From positions 1,364,001 to 1,428,000 of the forward strand of contig JABMLP010000010.1 in assembly GCA_013176395.1 (NCBI GenBank): a stretch of 64,000 bases of DNA. Reading direction: 5' to 3'. Each line of letters starts with the position of its first letter. Position 1 is the stretch's first letter. Position numbers and translations under genes: made by a program. A model generated the notes under the pieces. That model saw only the letters and a list, made by a program, of their open reading frames with translations. It searched no databases and had not been told where the DNA came from. The DNA is from Venturia oleaginea (Eukaryota; Ascomycota; Dothideomycetes; Venturiales; Venturiaceae). Shown one piece after another: positions 30,614 through 42,335 of this stretch.

Positions 30614-30883
30614 ATGTCCTTTCTTCCACCCTCAACACCATTGACGCCTACATGCCAGTGTACGAGACAATTCTTCCCTCCATTATCGCTCACTTCTCAC
30701 CGACCTCGATACAACTTAAGACAAGAAGTCTGGCTCAAAGCTACCGACGAACGACCATATATGCGCGTGATCATCATCGACTGTAGACAGGATATCTACG
30801 GAGAATGGCGATACCAGATCGAAGACAAAGACGGCAGCATCGTTGATGAAGGGAGGTGGTTTGACCAACAGGTTCTCGCCTAG
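30614..30883 (+). CDS. Small protein B, paralog of the 27549 protein
   Basis: A single frame of 89 aa starts at ATG 30614 (CACCATGTCC, good context). The C-terminal 55 residues (NLRQEVWLKATDERPYMRVI, then GEWRYQIEDKDGSIVDEGRW and FDQQVL) align along their length with small protein A, with the same W-L-K-x-T-D-x-RP-x-M-x-V, W-x-Y-x-x-ED-x-DG and V-D-x-G-R pattern. The N-terminus differs (TCQCTRQFF). The pair sits on the same strand on both sides of the caspase-like gene, which suggests local duplication. Unknown function. Confidence 0.55.
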   Translation: MSFLPPSTPLTPTCQCTRQFFPPLSLTSHRPRYNLRQEVWLKATDERPYMRVIIIDCRQDIYGEWRYQIEDKDGSIVDEGRWFDQQVLA

Positions 30884-31462
30884 CTCTGCCTTTGGTGCAT
30901 TTAGAAGAAGGGGAAAAGTGCCTTTTGATTTTGGCGTTGGTTTTGAGAAGACTGGACCGGTGTCAGCCTCGTTTCTTCGGTTGTGGGCTTTCTATTGCTT
31001 GTCCTATGTGTTGGAATGCTATCTCGGCTTCTTTCTGCTGTATCTCAGTGCCAATGTACTACTGCGGGATATATACACTCATGGACCCATTTGCAATTGT
31101 CGCTCTTGTTGAGATATCTTGGGACAGGAACGTCTTGGCATCATGTGAAGTTCATATACTCCACCCTGAGGATCTGCAATGACCTCATCCATTCACTTCT
31201 AGAAGTTTCTACAGTCATGTGTATATAGTCAGGCTTTATGCCATATATTAAGACAGTAAGTCAGTCAATCTTTTCTTCCCTCCACGGGCTGTTTCTACTA
31301 GTAAGTCTTCAATGAACACTTTCCTGCACAGCCCTTATTTCATTACGATTCGAATGGGCCGAGGGTTGTGTTGGTGATGGTGAAGAAGTGGAAGCGACTC
31401 GGCGGTTGAGATGAGACTGCGAATATTAAGACTCCCTGCGGTAATGCAGCTGACAAAGACTC
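30884..31462. other. Intergenic between convergent genes, no gene seen
   Basis: Overlapping plus frames at 30843-31228 are low-information shadows. The region holds the 3' flanks of small protein B and of the PTH11-like gene. Confidence 0.45.
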
Positions 31463-32781
31463 TTATACCACATTGCCTTGGCCACGACCAAAAGGCCCAC
31501 TGCGAGTGGCAGGAGAAACCTCCGACCTGCCTCTGTACTCGCTCTTCTGCCACCCGAGGACCTGACTCCTCTCCCATTCTCCTTCCTGGCCCTCGGCCTT
31601 CTTTTCGTTGGTTACGTTAACGCGCGTTTGCCTGAGGATATACTTTTGGCTATCCGCATCCTCATCTTTGACATGATCCTCATCTCCCAGGTGCCGGAAC
31701 TTGTTGAGCTCCACATCCGATATTTGGTATTTGCCACTGCGCTGCTTGCTGAACTTATTGTCGTTGGAACGGTCGGATCCGAAAGCGGGTGTAACGGACC
31801 TACCACCCTTGAGAGAGGCAAGGGAAAGCACTGGTCGCAGGGCTGGAAGACATCCAGCGAAGATACCTATTCCTTCTTCGATAATGGACCAGAGGCCGAT
31901 CTTGCCGGTGGCGTACATGAATTCCATGGGGTCCGAGTACATACTCAAGTAACGGAGCCGGACGATTGTTGCGCAGCTGGCACTTTCGCCAATGTAAGTC
32001 ATGAGTACCCCTCTGAGGAGCTGGAAGGAGAACTTACAGTGCCGCCATCCCGAGGATCAACACGACGGAGAACTTAACTCTGCTTTTCATCTGAACATTC
32101 CGCAGTAGGATCCAAGGCAGGATTGCGAGTGCGAAGTCTGTCACGATCTCGATAGCCGAGAAGAAGAAAGAAACGTCGCTGTTCAGCTTGAGATTGCATA
32201 CACCATTGGCCTCGCCCCACAATGTGTTGATTGGATGGCAAATGTTAGCGACTCCGATGATGAAAATCACTGAGGACGCAAAAGAGGCGACTATGATTAC
32301 CCAGAGTCCCCACACGAATGCCTTCTGAACATTGGCAATACGCATGAGAGTGGTTGCGATGCTGCACTTTATACAGCAGGCCCCTGATACATAAAAGAAC
32401 TCGGTGATGAAGAAGAGCTTTCGTTTGTCAGTCACTTCACTTGTCTAGCTAACAAGGCTGTAGATACGTACCTTTATTCCCCTCGCTCTTGTAGTTGCTG
32501 GTAGCACAGCAGCTAATTGACCAGACCCGTAGAAAGTGCAAACGATGCATAGACATGCTGTAACCGAGAACAATAGCTACCGTCGTTAGCTGCCTTTGAT
32601 GAAGTGTGAAATGCCAAAAACATACCAGTCCTATTCCCATCGCAAGATCATCCATGCCCAAAGCTTTTGTCCATGTCCGAACTCCCACTCGGGCGACAAA
32701 CGTCACCCAACTCAAGGCAAGGAGAACGATTGAAGTGTACAGCAGAGCAATACCGTCTCCTTTCGGCGCAACTTGCACCAT
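31463..32781 (-). CDS. PTH11/rhodopsin-like seven-helix integral membrane protein
   Basis: Four exons on the minus strand join in frame: 32626-32781, 32472-32576, 32038-32417 and 31463-31982, with introns of 49, 54 and 55 nt. The product is 386 aa. Seven hydrophobic helices are visible, beginning IALLYTSIVLLALSWVTFVA, then LLFSVTACLCIVCTFYG, FFITEFFYVSGACC, VIIVASFASSVIFIIGVANI, FFFSAIEIVTDFALAILPWI, VKFSVVLILGMAAL and a last weak one. The paired Cys and the helix 4-5 loop pattern (CHPINTLWGEANGVC) and the IEIVTDFALAILPW signature match the fungal rhodopsin/PTH11-type family. The C-terminal 150 residues are hydrophilic and cytosolic. These proteins are putative surface sensors, most without known ligands. 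The last acceptor could be at 31983 or six bases further in (31977); both keep the frame. Confidence 0.88.
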
Positions 32782-33573
32782 GCTCTTGACAAAATTGCAC
32801 ACCAAGAGCAATCAAAAGGTCAAGTTGCTTGCGATAAGAACTTCCGCCCGAAACATCTGATATAGCTGCGGACATTTTAAAGCATCGACTTGCTAATCAC
32901 ACCTCCAAACTGAAAGTTTTCATGACTGTGGATAGTAAATGGATCTTGGCTCGTGCAGTAAGAGTTTCATTTCTTTTAGAACGGTTTTCTCTCCGCCTCT
33001 TTCCCGCCCTTGAAACAATTGAAGATATCCTTCTGTCAAACATGCATCATGGCCCTCCGCGAAGCACAGAAACGACCTCTCATTCTATGTCCAGGAAACA
33101 AATGGAGAACGGAGGGACGCCTCCAGTCGTCTACTTCCAAGGACCAAACAGATTCCTGCCTTTACTGACTACTCATCATTCCATTTCGACCCAAGTCTCG
33201 CCTTCACATGGGCATTGGAATATCAATTGACTAAACATAAATAGGATCATAGTATCTGGACGTCCACGAACCCCTTACCTCAACAGGTGAGTCTGACTTG
33301 GCTTTTCTCCCCGACCCGCATCGGACCGCGTATCGTGCCGTGGTAGCATCAGCTCAAATGCTTGCCCACAGTTTAGCGAGCGCCGAAACCTCCGCAAATC
33401 ATGAAGATATCTTTCTCTTCACATTGGCCATCTTCGCTCCTTTGTTTTCCTCCAAGTCAGTATATCTCCACCGATTACGATATTCTATTCACTGAACCCC
33501 ATATATTCCGACGGCTTCTCCCATACTCTGAGCAATACCCGAAGAACAAATCCCCACGTTTCGGATTCCTACC
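32782..33573. other. Divergent intergenic region between PTH11-like and dehydrogenase genes
   Basis: About 790 bases between two genes transcribed away from each other, so promoters of both should lie here. No specific site or gene was recognised. Confidence 0.45.
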
Positions 33574-34561
33574 ATGGCTGAATTCCTGGTCAACGATGAG
33601 GACTTGATAGGTCTGAAGGACAAGGTGGTTGTTGTTACAGGTATGACTCTCATGATATTGTTGTTGATATTAAGGACTACATTTAATTTTCTGGTTCAAC
33701 AAAGGCGGCTCCTCAGGAATCGGTCTTGCAACAATCAACCTCGCCCTTTCACTAGGAGCAAAAGCAGTCAGCGCAGACATTACCCCGCCATCATCCACTC
33801 TCCCAGGAAATTTCCTATTCATCAAAGCCGACGTAGCAAACTGGAAAGATCTTACTTCTCTCTTCAAACAGGCGAAGGAGAAATTCGGTCGTATCGATTA
33901 TGTCTTTGCCAACGCCGGAGTCTCACCCCGGGCAAACTACCTCCAGCTCGATGTCCTCGAGGATGGCGATCTGAAAGAGCCAAATCAGGATTTAATCGAT
34001 ATCATGCTAAAGGGCGTAATAAACACAGCCACCCTCGGCGTGCACTACATGAAACAACAACCAGAAGGCGGCGCAATCGTCCTAATGGGTTCAAGCACAA
34101 GTCTCCAACCCCTCCGCGCACCAGATTACTGTAAGCCACTCCCCCCACAATCCAATCCACCCCACCCCAACCTAACCCAACACCCACTAACACCCCACCC
34201 AGCAACATCAAAAACCGGCACCCTAGCCTTCGGCCGCGGTCTCGCCCTCCAAACTTCTCTCGCAAACCTCCCCATAAGAATAAACACCCTCCTCCCCTCC
34301 TGGACAACTACAAACCTGCTCCCCCATTTCCCAGCACTAATGGCGGGCGCAAAACATCGCGCGCAAGATGGAACTGTGGTTGCTCGATGCGCGATTTATC
34401 TTATGCTTGATGGGCGGAGGAATGGGGAGGGGGTTTTTGTGGCGGATGGGAGGTTTGTCGAGGTTGATAAGGCGGTTTTGGGGAGGGCTTATGAGGAGAT
34501 TAGGGGGGAGGGGCCGAGTGATGATGAGGTTTTTGGGAGGATTTTGGCCCTTGCGGGATGA
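33574..34561 (+). CDS. Short-chain dehydrogenase/reductase (classical SDR)
   Basis: Exons 33574-33640, 33705-34130 and 34203-34561 join in frame (introns 64 and 72 nt), giving 283 aa. The cofactor loop is VVVVTGGSSGIG, with TGGSSGIG at residues 22-29 split by intron 1. The acidic residue at SADI after strand 2 suggests NAD(H) preference. FANAGVS is the NNAG-type motif, and MGSSTS supplies the catalytic Ser. The active site Tyr164 and Lys168 in DYSTSK fall across intron 2, where splicing creates Ser165. The sequence resembles fungal 15-hydroxyprostaglandin-dehydrogenase-like SDRs. The substrate cannot be told. Codons become strongly G/T-rich near the 3' end, without breaking the frame. Confidence 0.92.
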
Positions 34562-34932
34562 TTGGTTTTTTTTTGGAGGGTTGGGGTTGGAGGATGGAGA
34601 GGTTATGACTATGGGTTTATGTTGAGTTTGTTGGATTCTTTGGGATCTTTTGGGAGGGGTTGGTTGTGTGGTATGACTAGAGCCTCAAGCATGTAGTGAG
34701 GATTGTTGGGTTTGTAAAGTAAGTTGACAAAGTACTGAGATGGTTATATATTGAAGGCGGTCAGATGCCCAACCAAGATTGCACTATTATAAGGAGCCCA
34801 TTCATCACTGTCAGCAACGAATATCAACAAGCCCGATAGATGTCAGACACAGTGCATCTGAGCAAAACACACAATTTAGGTCTTGGGAATCAAGTATTGC
34901 CATTCCAACAAGAAGAAAGTTCATTGTAATGT
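34562..34932. other. Intergenic between convergent genes, no gene seen
   Basis: About 370 bases of 3' flank; nothing recognised. Confidence 0.45.
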
Positions 34933-36829
34933 CTAAGATATACCCAACCCCAAGTTACGAACAAAGTGCATCTCATCTGCCTGTCTCCTCAACGCCCGCC
35001 CCATGATCCCAACATATTCCCTCTCAACTTTCCTTCGACTTTGCTCCTCGTACTCAAGAGCCTCCTCTTCAAGTCCACTCCAATTCCACTTCTCCCTTCC
35101 AAAACCAAGTAATCCCAATTTGCCGTCACCTGTCCAGATAACCAAATTGTCCTCGCCCACTTTTGAATGGCCGAAACTGGATTTCGGCATGGTGGGAAGC
35201 ATGAGCTGAACAATATCATCAGGCACAGCCGTATTATCCCACGCTTCTCGCATATTTCCTGTCGTCACATTGGGCGTAGTTTGAGAACTCGACACAGACA
35301 TCCCTGGATGTTCGTTGAGGTTCCACTCTCGAATTGGCGAATGGCCGTCTCGTTCGACCCACTTGATATTGCCATCGCCATCGGAGTAGGCGAGACTTCC
35401 ACCGTGAGGTGTAACGGACATCAATTTCGATTTTGACGCGGTTTGGCGATTCTGGTAAGAAGATGTGGTTGCAGGGTTCGATGAGAGACCATGTAGCTCA
35501 AGAGCACCCTTCCCTCGATATTCTCCTGCGGTAATGAGAGTACTTCCAGGACTTGATTTCGCTTTTCGGATGTCAGACAAGCTCAAGGTATTATTGCCTA
35601 TGTGTCCAACTTCTCGTCGTAGGAAACGGTGAGGCAGGGATCGCAGGCATGATATACGAGATCCTGAGTGCATCGTTCCTCTGATGCGAGGAAAGAAACG
35701 ACGATCGTAATTTAGTAGGGAAGTAAATCGCCCAGCGACCCAGATCGAACCCGTGCCGTCATACTCGCGATCCTCAGGTAGGTGCAGGATTGACAAAGGA
35801 CCGGGTTCGGATAATGTTGCGAAAGAGGAATGTCTGTCATTCAGTAGAATACTTTTGCTTGAGCCGCCGATAAGTTCGGTTCTGATCGTCGAGTCTGGGC
35901 GAACAAATAAAGCTTGCTGTCGTGGATCGTAGAGATGCAGAGTGTTGTTGGTGCCTATCGTGAGTGGTACCGATCCTTTTGCTTCCGAAAGCGCGGTGAC
36001 ATTAAAAGGGTACCGTTGAGTGCTTATGGATTGCAAAGTCGCCAGATCCAACTCAACGATCATATTCGTGATACCAAAATAGCCTCTCTTTGAAGCACTG
36101 TTAATGCTTACGCATTCCACGGCGCCTGTCTCGGTCATTTGTACTTTGCTGCGAGACAAGTTCTGCTCGACATCCAACCGATTATCATGACCAGTTAAAG
36201 CAAAAGGTGAACTCTTCGCGAGCAATCTACCCCGGCCTGCAGTGTTTCGCAGATCATATATGCCCACTGATCCGTCGTCTAATGGTGCGATCAGGTTCGA
36301 AGGAACAGACGCTTCCTGTTCATATAACAAACCCATCCCAGTAGCAACGCGCTCTTCCTTCTCATCACCCAAACCCTCTCTCAGCGACTCAAACCAGCTA
36401 ACAGATATGGGTGCATGCCTGTGTATGTACTCCTCATAATAATTGATTCTCTCGCCCGGATACGCAGGGTCCCAATTCGCCAACGCCCTAGCTTTTTCAT
36501 TGGCAATAAGTTTCCTTGTGGCTTCAGCAGAGCCATTGAGATCGATTATAGCTTGGAGAAGAGGTGCGTAAGCGGACTCGTTGTTAGCCATGTTCATGAA
36601 GCGTTGGCGCCGCCGCTCTTGGTACGATTCTTGGAAACATGTTGATTTCCAGAGAGTATTGTCACGGGCGAGGGTGAGGAAATGGCGGGAGACGAGTTGG
36701 AGGGAGACAATGTCGCGGGAGGTTGGTTGGAGGACTTGTGGTGGTTAGCAGAGAACCGGCCGGGTAGGGTCTTTGCTATGGCGTACAGGAGATGATATGG
36801 AGGAAGACCTCGACGGGGAGTTTTTCCAT
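34933..36829 (-). CDS. F-box protein with WD-like beta-propeller region
   Basis: A 43-nt first exon (36787-36829) and exon 34933-36734 join in frame over a 52-nt intron (GTACGC...ACAAG), giving 614 aa. The spliced N-terminus MEKLPVEVFLHIIS plus FLQPTSRDIVSLQLVSRHFL and TLARDNTLW is a clear F-box; the intron splits it. The rest has weak WD-like blades, such as NLIAPLDDGSVGIYDLRN, TIGTNNTLHLYDPRQQALFV and GGSLAYSDGDGNIKWVERDG. It ends in an acidic/basic helix (EEEALEYEEQSRRKVEREYV). F-box proteins recruit substrates to SCF ubiquitin ligases through Skp1. The target is unknown. It would be easy to miss the tiny first exon and annotate only the 554-aa part from 36597. Confidence 0.87.
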
Positions 36830-37060
36830 GGTGATTACTAAGGGATGAGGGTGAGATAGGCGCGGCGTAGGTAGAGCGGTGCTTGGTTGGAGTGTGATGG
36901 ACTGATGGTACTGATTATGAGGTGCTGAGTAGATAGCCTTGCTCGCCTCGGAGTTTAGATGTTGCAGATAGAACTATCATCCCTGGCTGTAGATTCAGGA
37001 ACGCTAGCAGTTTATTGCGAAACTCTCAGAACATCCGCGCATGCACTTATCCTCCATCCA
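36830..37060. other. Promoter-side flank of the F-box gene
   Basis: Upstream region of the minus-strand F-box gene. No gene or repeat was seen. Confidence 0.4.
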
Positions 37061-37426
37061 TCAACATCTCCAGACTTTCAAACAATCATCGCTACCATCA
37101 TTGCCTGACACTATGCACGTGTTCGGAATCATCTGGGCTCCTAGTTTCTCACATTTATCATAGAAACTTCTTGTGAATAGCACCTTTCCACGACCTTCAG
37201 TCGCGACATTTCCCTCATGTTGAAACATACGCTGGACCAGTTTTGGATATATCTCCATCTCAATCTCCAGCTTCCAAGCTTCGAGTGCCACTATACGCCG
37301 TCGGTTCATGGCGCTTGCTCCTGGTATTGAAACCGATCTGCGGAATTGCTCGGCCTTGAGTCGAAGACTCTGATTGGGGGTTAGGAAGTACTTAAATCCT
37401 AGTCTCTTCGATTGCGAGGGCCTCAT
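37061..37426 (-). CDS. Hypothetical protein, 121 aa
   Basis: A single frame from ATG 37426. The sequence is basic in the middle (MNRRRIVALEAWKLEIEMEI) and has several Cys near the end (NTCIVSG, SDDCLKVWRC). It has no recognised family, signal peptide or membrane segment. It could be a chance frame or a fragment; no splice partners were found. Confidence 0.25.
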   Translation of the reverse strand: MRPSQSKRLGFKYFLTPNQSLRLKAEQFRRSVSIPGASAMNRRRIVALEAWKLEIEMEIYPKLVQRMFQHEGNVATEGRGKVLFTRSFYDKCEKLGAQMIPNTCIVSGNDGSDDCLKVWRC

Positions 37427-37833
37427 ATTCTGCTATCCAGGGTTATTCTTGGTCAGGAAGTCCACGATATTGTTACACTTTCGTCACGACCTCCGATTGA
37501 GCATGAACTCTTCGACAATTTTTCTTTCAATCCCGAGGGTCGAACATCGGTGTTGAGTTCCAAGGCCCTTGGGATCGAATTAAGATCGCAATGGAGAAGT
37601 AGGTGTCCTATTCATTTGGGTGTTCTTTCTAGAATCGGATGTTGTCTGGACACATATTAATGGTCAATCCGGGCACAAATGGACTGGTTTGAAGAACACC
37701 CCGTCTCTAATCCAAAATAGCGTATCTATAACACCTCGCCCGCTAAGAAGGGTTTAACCAACTGTGAACCGCGTTGATTCTTCTTCCTTCCTCTCACAAT
37801 ACTTTCAATCGTCGTCCGCAATCGGTCTTTACC
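37427..37833. other. Intergenic, no gene seen
   Basis: About 400 bases with overlapping short shadow frames only. Confidence 0.4.
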
Positions 37834-38338
37834 ATGAATTTCTCACGACGAGTTGTCCTTAATCACGCACAAAGCAAAGCCACCAAGCAATCTCCAAAAC
37901 CAGTCATCGACAATGCCGGTATCTATAAAACGAAGAAATCCAAGTTGGATCGCTTGAGAGACTCCTGTTAATACCATTGAAGGAATCACCAAGGTATTCC
38001 GTAAGAAAAATAGTCGCAATGGTCGACCAAAGAAACACCCCTTTCATGGCGTCGCTATGGAATCCGGCAGTATCAATACACAGCAAGACCAACCGTGGTT
38101 GAATTCCGTATCTATATTGCTCACGAATGAGCCTGTTGCTGAAAGCCCGGCTGTAGCTCCCAAGGTTTTTGGAGTTCAATCTGTATTCCCACCCACTGAA
38201 CTTCATCAAGATGCAGCAACTGTCCATGGGCAAAAGGATTCAAAATTTTCAATTGAGTCGGAAGCCAAGAAGATTAAGGATCCAATCTGGGCTCTGTCAA
38301 TCAAATCTCTAACCAAGATTTCGAAACACTTGCAATGA
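37834..38338 (+). pseudogene. Possible broken hypothetical gene
   Basis: From ATG 37834 the frame reads MNFSRRVVLNHAQSKATKQS and stops at 37969-37971. One frame over, from 37967, it continues without a start as VNTIEGITKVFRKKNSRNGR and PKKHPFHGVAMESGS to a stop at 38338. The basic, protein-like composition is continuous across the shift, so a single-base change near 37963 is likely. An intron in this place would be under 35 nt. No family is recognised. Confidence 0.3.
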
Positions 38339-38867
38339 CACATGCGCCCCATGGGGCCAGAAAGGCAGTGGTAGCTGGATGCAAGTCCGGCCCTCACAAC
38401 CGCGTTGCCATTATCGAATATCAACCAACTTCTCTGGGCATTCAGCGATGCAATCGTGTACCTGCTTCGGGCTGGGAAGGCCATTGGAGCGATTTGGATA
38501 GATTTCAACTGAAGCGCTCTGTCGATACGATGGTGTGCAAAAATTATTATTAGATAGTCTGACCGACAATTATCATCGCTACTAGACTCTTTGGTGACAT
38601 GCTGCACACAATAAAGAGCTACAACTCGGTTGCTTGGTGGGCAAGGCTGAGATCAGCCACAGCAAGGGCCACAGCCACAGGCCTCAATGACGATGGTTTG
38701 CACTTGCATGAACTCCTCTCACACGGGAGGAGCTGTGTCGCGCTTTCTCGTGTCCACGTCCAACAATTGTCACCAGATCTGTCACGTCTCTTAATAATGT
38801 CCAATGTCTGATATCTACATCTCCCTCCCTTTGTTCTGCCTCCTATTCATCTCTACTAACCCCCACC
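38339..38867. other. Intergenic, upstream of the Spo71-type gene
   Basis: No supported gene. A short plus frame (38335-38553) has no family resemblance. CT-rich sequence at 38819-38865 directly before the start codon is typical of fungal core promoters. Confidence 0.4.
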
Positions 38868-41800
38868 ATGGCCAATCCTTCCACTGGTGACGCCCTCACA
38901 ACCACACAATCATTCAACCTGGACCCCGATTCATATACCCAACATCGCCTGAGCCATGCCCCGCCTGAACACCTCAACATCACTTCTCGAAGATGCTTTA
39001 TAGGGCCCATACCCAGCAATTGGCTGAACAGCCACCGCAAGGGATGGTACAAACACCATCTCCACATCAACTATTCATCAAGAGCCGCTACCTTTCACGC
39101 CGGCGACAATGTTTCGAGGCGGAGAAGTGTCACTGGCCTTGATGGTCAGCCTATCACACATAGCTTCCCACAACCCGAACATCTCGTGGAAGAGCCGGGG
39201 GAGACTCGCGGTGAGGAAGAGCAGGAGGAGGAGGAAGTTGGACAAACACCCACGCCTGCGGTCCCTGTGTCTACCATCGCGAATGTCGACGGAAGAGCCA
39301 GTCCTACTGTATCTACACGAGCAGTTCTAAATGCAGAAGGCATACTCGATACCTCATCATCCCTCAATCGGACATCTTCATCTCTCAATCGGGTAGAATC
39401 AGAAGCAGAGGCATCGACTTCAAAAGCAGCGGAGCCAAGTCAAAATGAAGGGCTGTTGAGCCCTTCTTCATATTCTTCCAAAAAGACTGGCACGCGTATG
39501 TCGCAGCGTATATTTGGCTCTCCAGAAGGTCACGCTAAATCTGAGCGTTCCATATATGTAGATGCTCCTGAGTTTCCGATATCGTCTTCGCCAGAATCAC
39601 AGAGAGTACCCTTTAGAACGTCGACTATATCGAGTACCCATGGCGCTATGAGCTCCAATGGCAGCGTTTTAGCAGGTGACGATGCCTCTACTTCTCCTTT
39701 GATCTTACATGCTGCTAAAACTGGTGCTGAAGACGGAGTAGGAGCTGCCGCCGAACAGGAACCCGATACCACCTTATACCAACAACCGAGTGGGAATGAT
39801 GGAGTGGATGTAGAGAATGGCGAGAGTTTGTTACCACGGCAGAAAAAGGGCGGGCATGTCAATTTTGATTTCCCGGAAGAGTCAAGACGCGCAGAAATTC
39901 AATCACGAGTCAACCACCTGGACTTCAAGCGGCCATTGAGACGAGTGTTGAGACGTCGGAATGAGTTGGAAGGCCGGATAATCAAGATGGAGAGGATGCT
40001 GGTACGGATCGATATCACGGAACAACAGAAACTACCCGAAGACTTTGACGAAAATTGTGGAGAGGGGGTTATTACACAAACGCTCGAGAAATGGAGAGAG
40101 TTCATGGTCGTCTGTCGGCAAGCCAGTAAAGCTGAGGGCTCGGACTTTGTTCTTCAGATTTACAAGACTCGTGTAAGTCTGCACTTCACAGAACTTCACA
40201 GAAAAGAGCTCTGCTTGATGCAGCCAGCAGCCTCACGTTCTTTACTTTGACGGAGCTTCGACTGAAAATACTAACACGCGCAGGTTATCCCAGCCGTTGA
40301 GAACGCACAAACACGGAAAAGGCCTGCCCGCGAAATCCCATTGGGAAAAGGACACGCTCGAGTGAACCTTTACTCGTCTCTCGACAAGACAGTCGTGCTA
40401 TGGGTACCCGACAAGCGTGGCACGAGGATTGGATACCTTAGGCCTCGCACTATTTCTGAAGGTGTCGAGTGGCTTACCTTTCTTCGAGGGATCCTTGGTG
40501 TGGTTCGACCTACAGAATTGCTTGTGAGTGTGCCGGATCTCAGTGTCAACTTACGTCTGGATGATCCTTTCAAAGACTTGGATCACACTGGTAGTGCAGA
40601 TGAAAACGAGGACGAAGACACGATAGCGAGGAAAGCCGCCGCAAAGGAGCAGGTCGTTGCGCAGCGAATTGTCAAGGATTGTTTGGACATGCTGAAAGGC
40701 TCGCCTCAATACTCCGATGTCATAGAAGCCTGGACCAGAGAGCATAGAATTGGCCTCGCATGGAAACGATATGATAGGCTCGAGTGGATCCATGGTGTCA
40801 ACGAGCGGAAGATGTATGGTTCCATGGCCATGATCAGGACTCACGAGCTCGAATTGCGACCCAAATTACACTACGCCACGAATGTCGAAACGAGGAAAGG
40901 TAAAGAGTTGCAAGAACCGGCCCCAGTCGAAGGCTTTCTGATCCGAATGACGTCCCAGAAGGGAGCTCATCAGCGATTGGGACGTCGATTCAATAAGAAA
41001 CTTTACTTTCATACTCACGATCAATACTTGTTCTTTTCGCAGCCTGCGAAAGCGGACCCACCGCCGCCTCCGAAATTCGATAGTAGTCGAGATGATGGTG
41101 CTCCAAAGACTAGTGACATTGTGGGTCATATTCCTTTGATCTATGCTGTCAATCCTTATCCTGTCAAGGATGGCCAGATAGCGTGGCTATCAGCTTTCGA
41201 AAGTCAGGCACATAAGCTGCATCATGATGCAGATGCTTTAGACGAGTATCGCCGCAAAATTAACAATCTGGGCAATTGCGAGGGTGTCATCGACCTCTGT
41301 AACGTGAAGAAGATCCGCAGGGTCCATCCCGAGGCCCAGATGTCTGATCTGCCTGTTGGAAACGACTCTGATTCCGAAGCCGAAGACGATGTCGAAGATG
41401 AACTGGATGACGATGACGAATCTAGCGACAATGTTTACGACAAAAGTTTTGAAATTGTGCTGAAGAATGGTCTTCTCATTCGATTACAAGCCTACGACAA
41501 ACAAACCAAAAAAGAATGGAAAATTCGACTGCGAGCACTAGTCAAGTACTGGCGCAATCGACATACCTGCGACATTGAGCTCCTCAAAGATGTCCGAAAG
41601 CAAAATCTCGATCAACTTCAAATTGATGAGGAGACTGAAGCGGTCATTGGTCAATTCGCGAAGAAATGGGAAGTCACCAAATCTGTTGCCAGCGCGGAAC
41701 TCTACAACATGTGCGGCATCAGTTGTTGTCGCGCTATCCACATGTCCGGCCCTCTTTACCGCAAACCGCGCCTCCACTCAGTGTTCACGGCCACGCAATG

Positions 41801-42335
41801 CGTTCTTGTCCCTGGGAAATTATTGCTCTTCGCCACGACGCTCCGGACGAAAACGGGGCGGACTTTGAAACACATTCATCAGGATAAGATGGATGTGATT
41901 GATTTGAAAGAATGTTATCTGTACAGTGGGCTATTGACAGAGAACGAACTCCTCTATCAGAATCAGACTTTTGACTCGAATAATCCTGGGCACCATGCGC
42001 TGCCAAGGATGTGGGTAGATGATGAGTGGACGTCTAGTGACGAGGATGTCATGAGTTGTTTCGTTATTTGGAGACCGTTGAATAAGGGATGGTTTAGGAG
42101 TCCGAAGATGGATAAGGATGGGGAGAGTAGTGATGGTTCTGGCGTGGAGGGGAGTGGGAAGAAGGCGAGGCTGAAGAGGGTAAGTCAGCTGGGGACTACG
42201 GGGAGGAGTGTTGTTTTCAAGGCTAGGAGTAGAATTGAGAGGGATCAGTGGGTTTTGGCGCTTGCTACGGAGATTGAACGATTGGGTGGGGGTGAGGATG
42301 TTAGGATTACAGAGGGTGGGAAGGAGACGTCTTGA
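38868..42335 (+). CDS. Spo71/Mug56-type sporulation protein with PH domains
   Basis: Exons 38868-40172 and 40284-42335 join in frame over a 111-nt intron (GTAAGT...CGCAG), giving 1,118 aa. The start is the ATG in CACCATGGCC. The N-terminal 330 residues contain an early conserved block (RCFIGPIPSNWLNSHRKGWY) and then long Ser/Thr/acidic disorder. From residue 340 helical sequence (FKRPLRRVLRRRNELEGRII) leads to the family core. PH-like segments include VEGFLIRMTSQKGAHQRLGR, FNKKLYFHTHDQYLFFSQP, a second with SFEIVLKNGLLIRLQAYDKQ and TKKEWKIRLRALVKYW, and a C-terminal one with LFATTLRTKTGRTLKHIHQD. An acidic run (DSEAEDDVEDELDDDDESSD) sits in the second PH loop. Yeast Spo71 and fission yeast Mug56 act at the prospore membrane in meiosis. 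The role in filamentous fungi is not established. Confidence 0.87.

Noticed and set aside
31478..32077. 199-aa plus-strand frame
   Set aside because: Antisense to exon 4 of the PTH11-like gene, whose helices and splice pattern are convincing.
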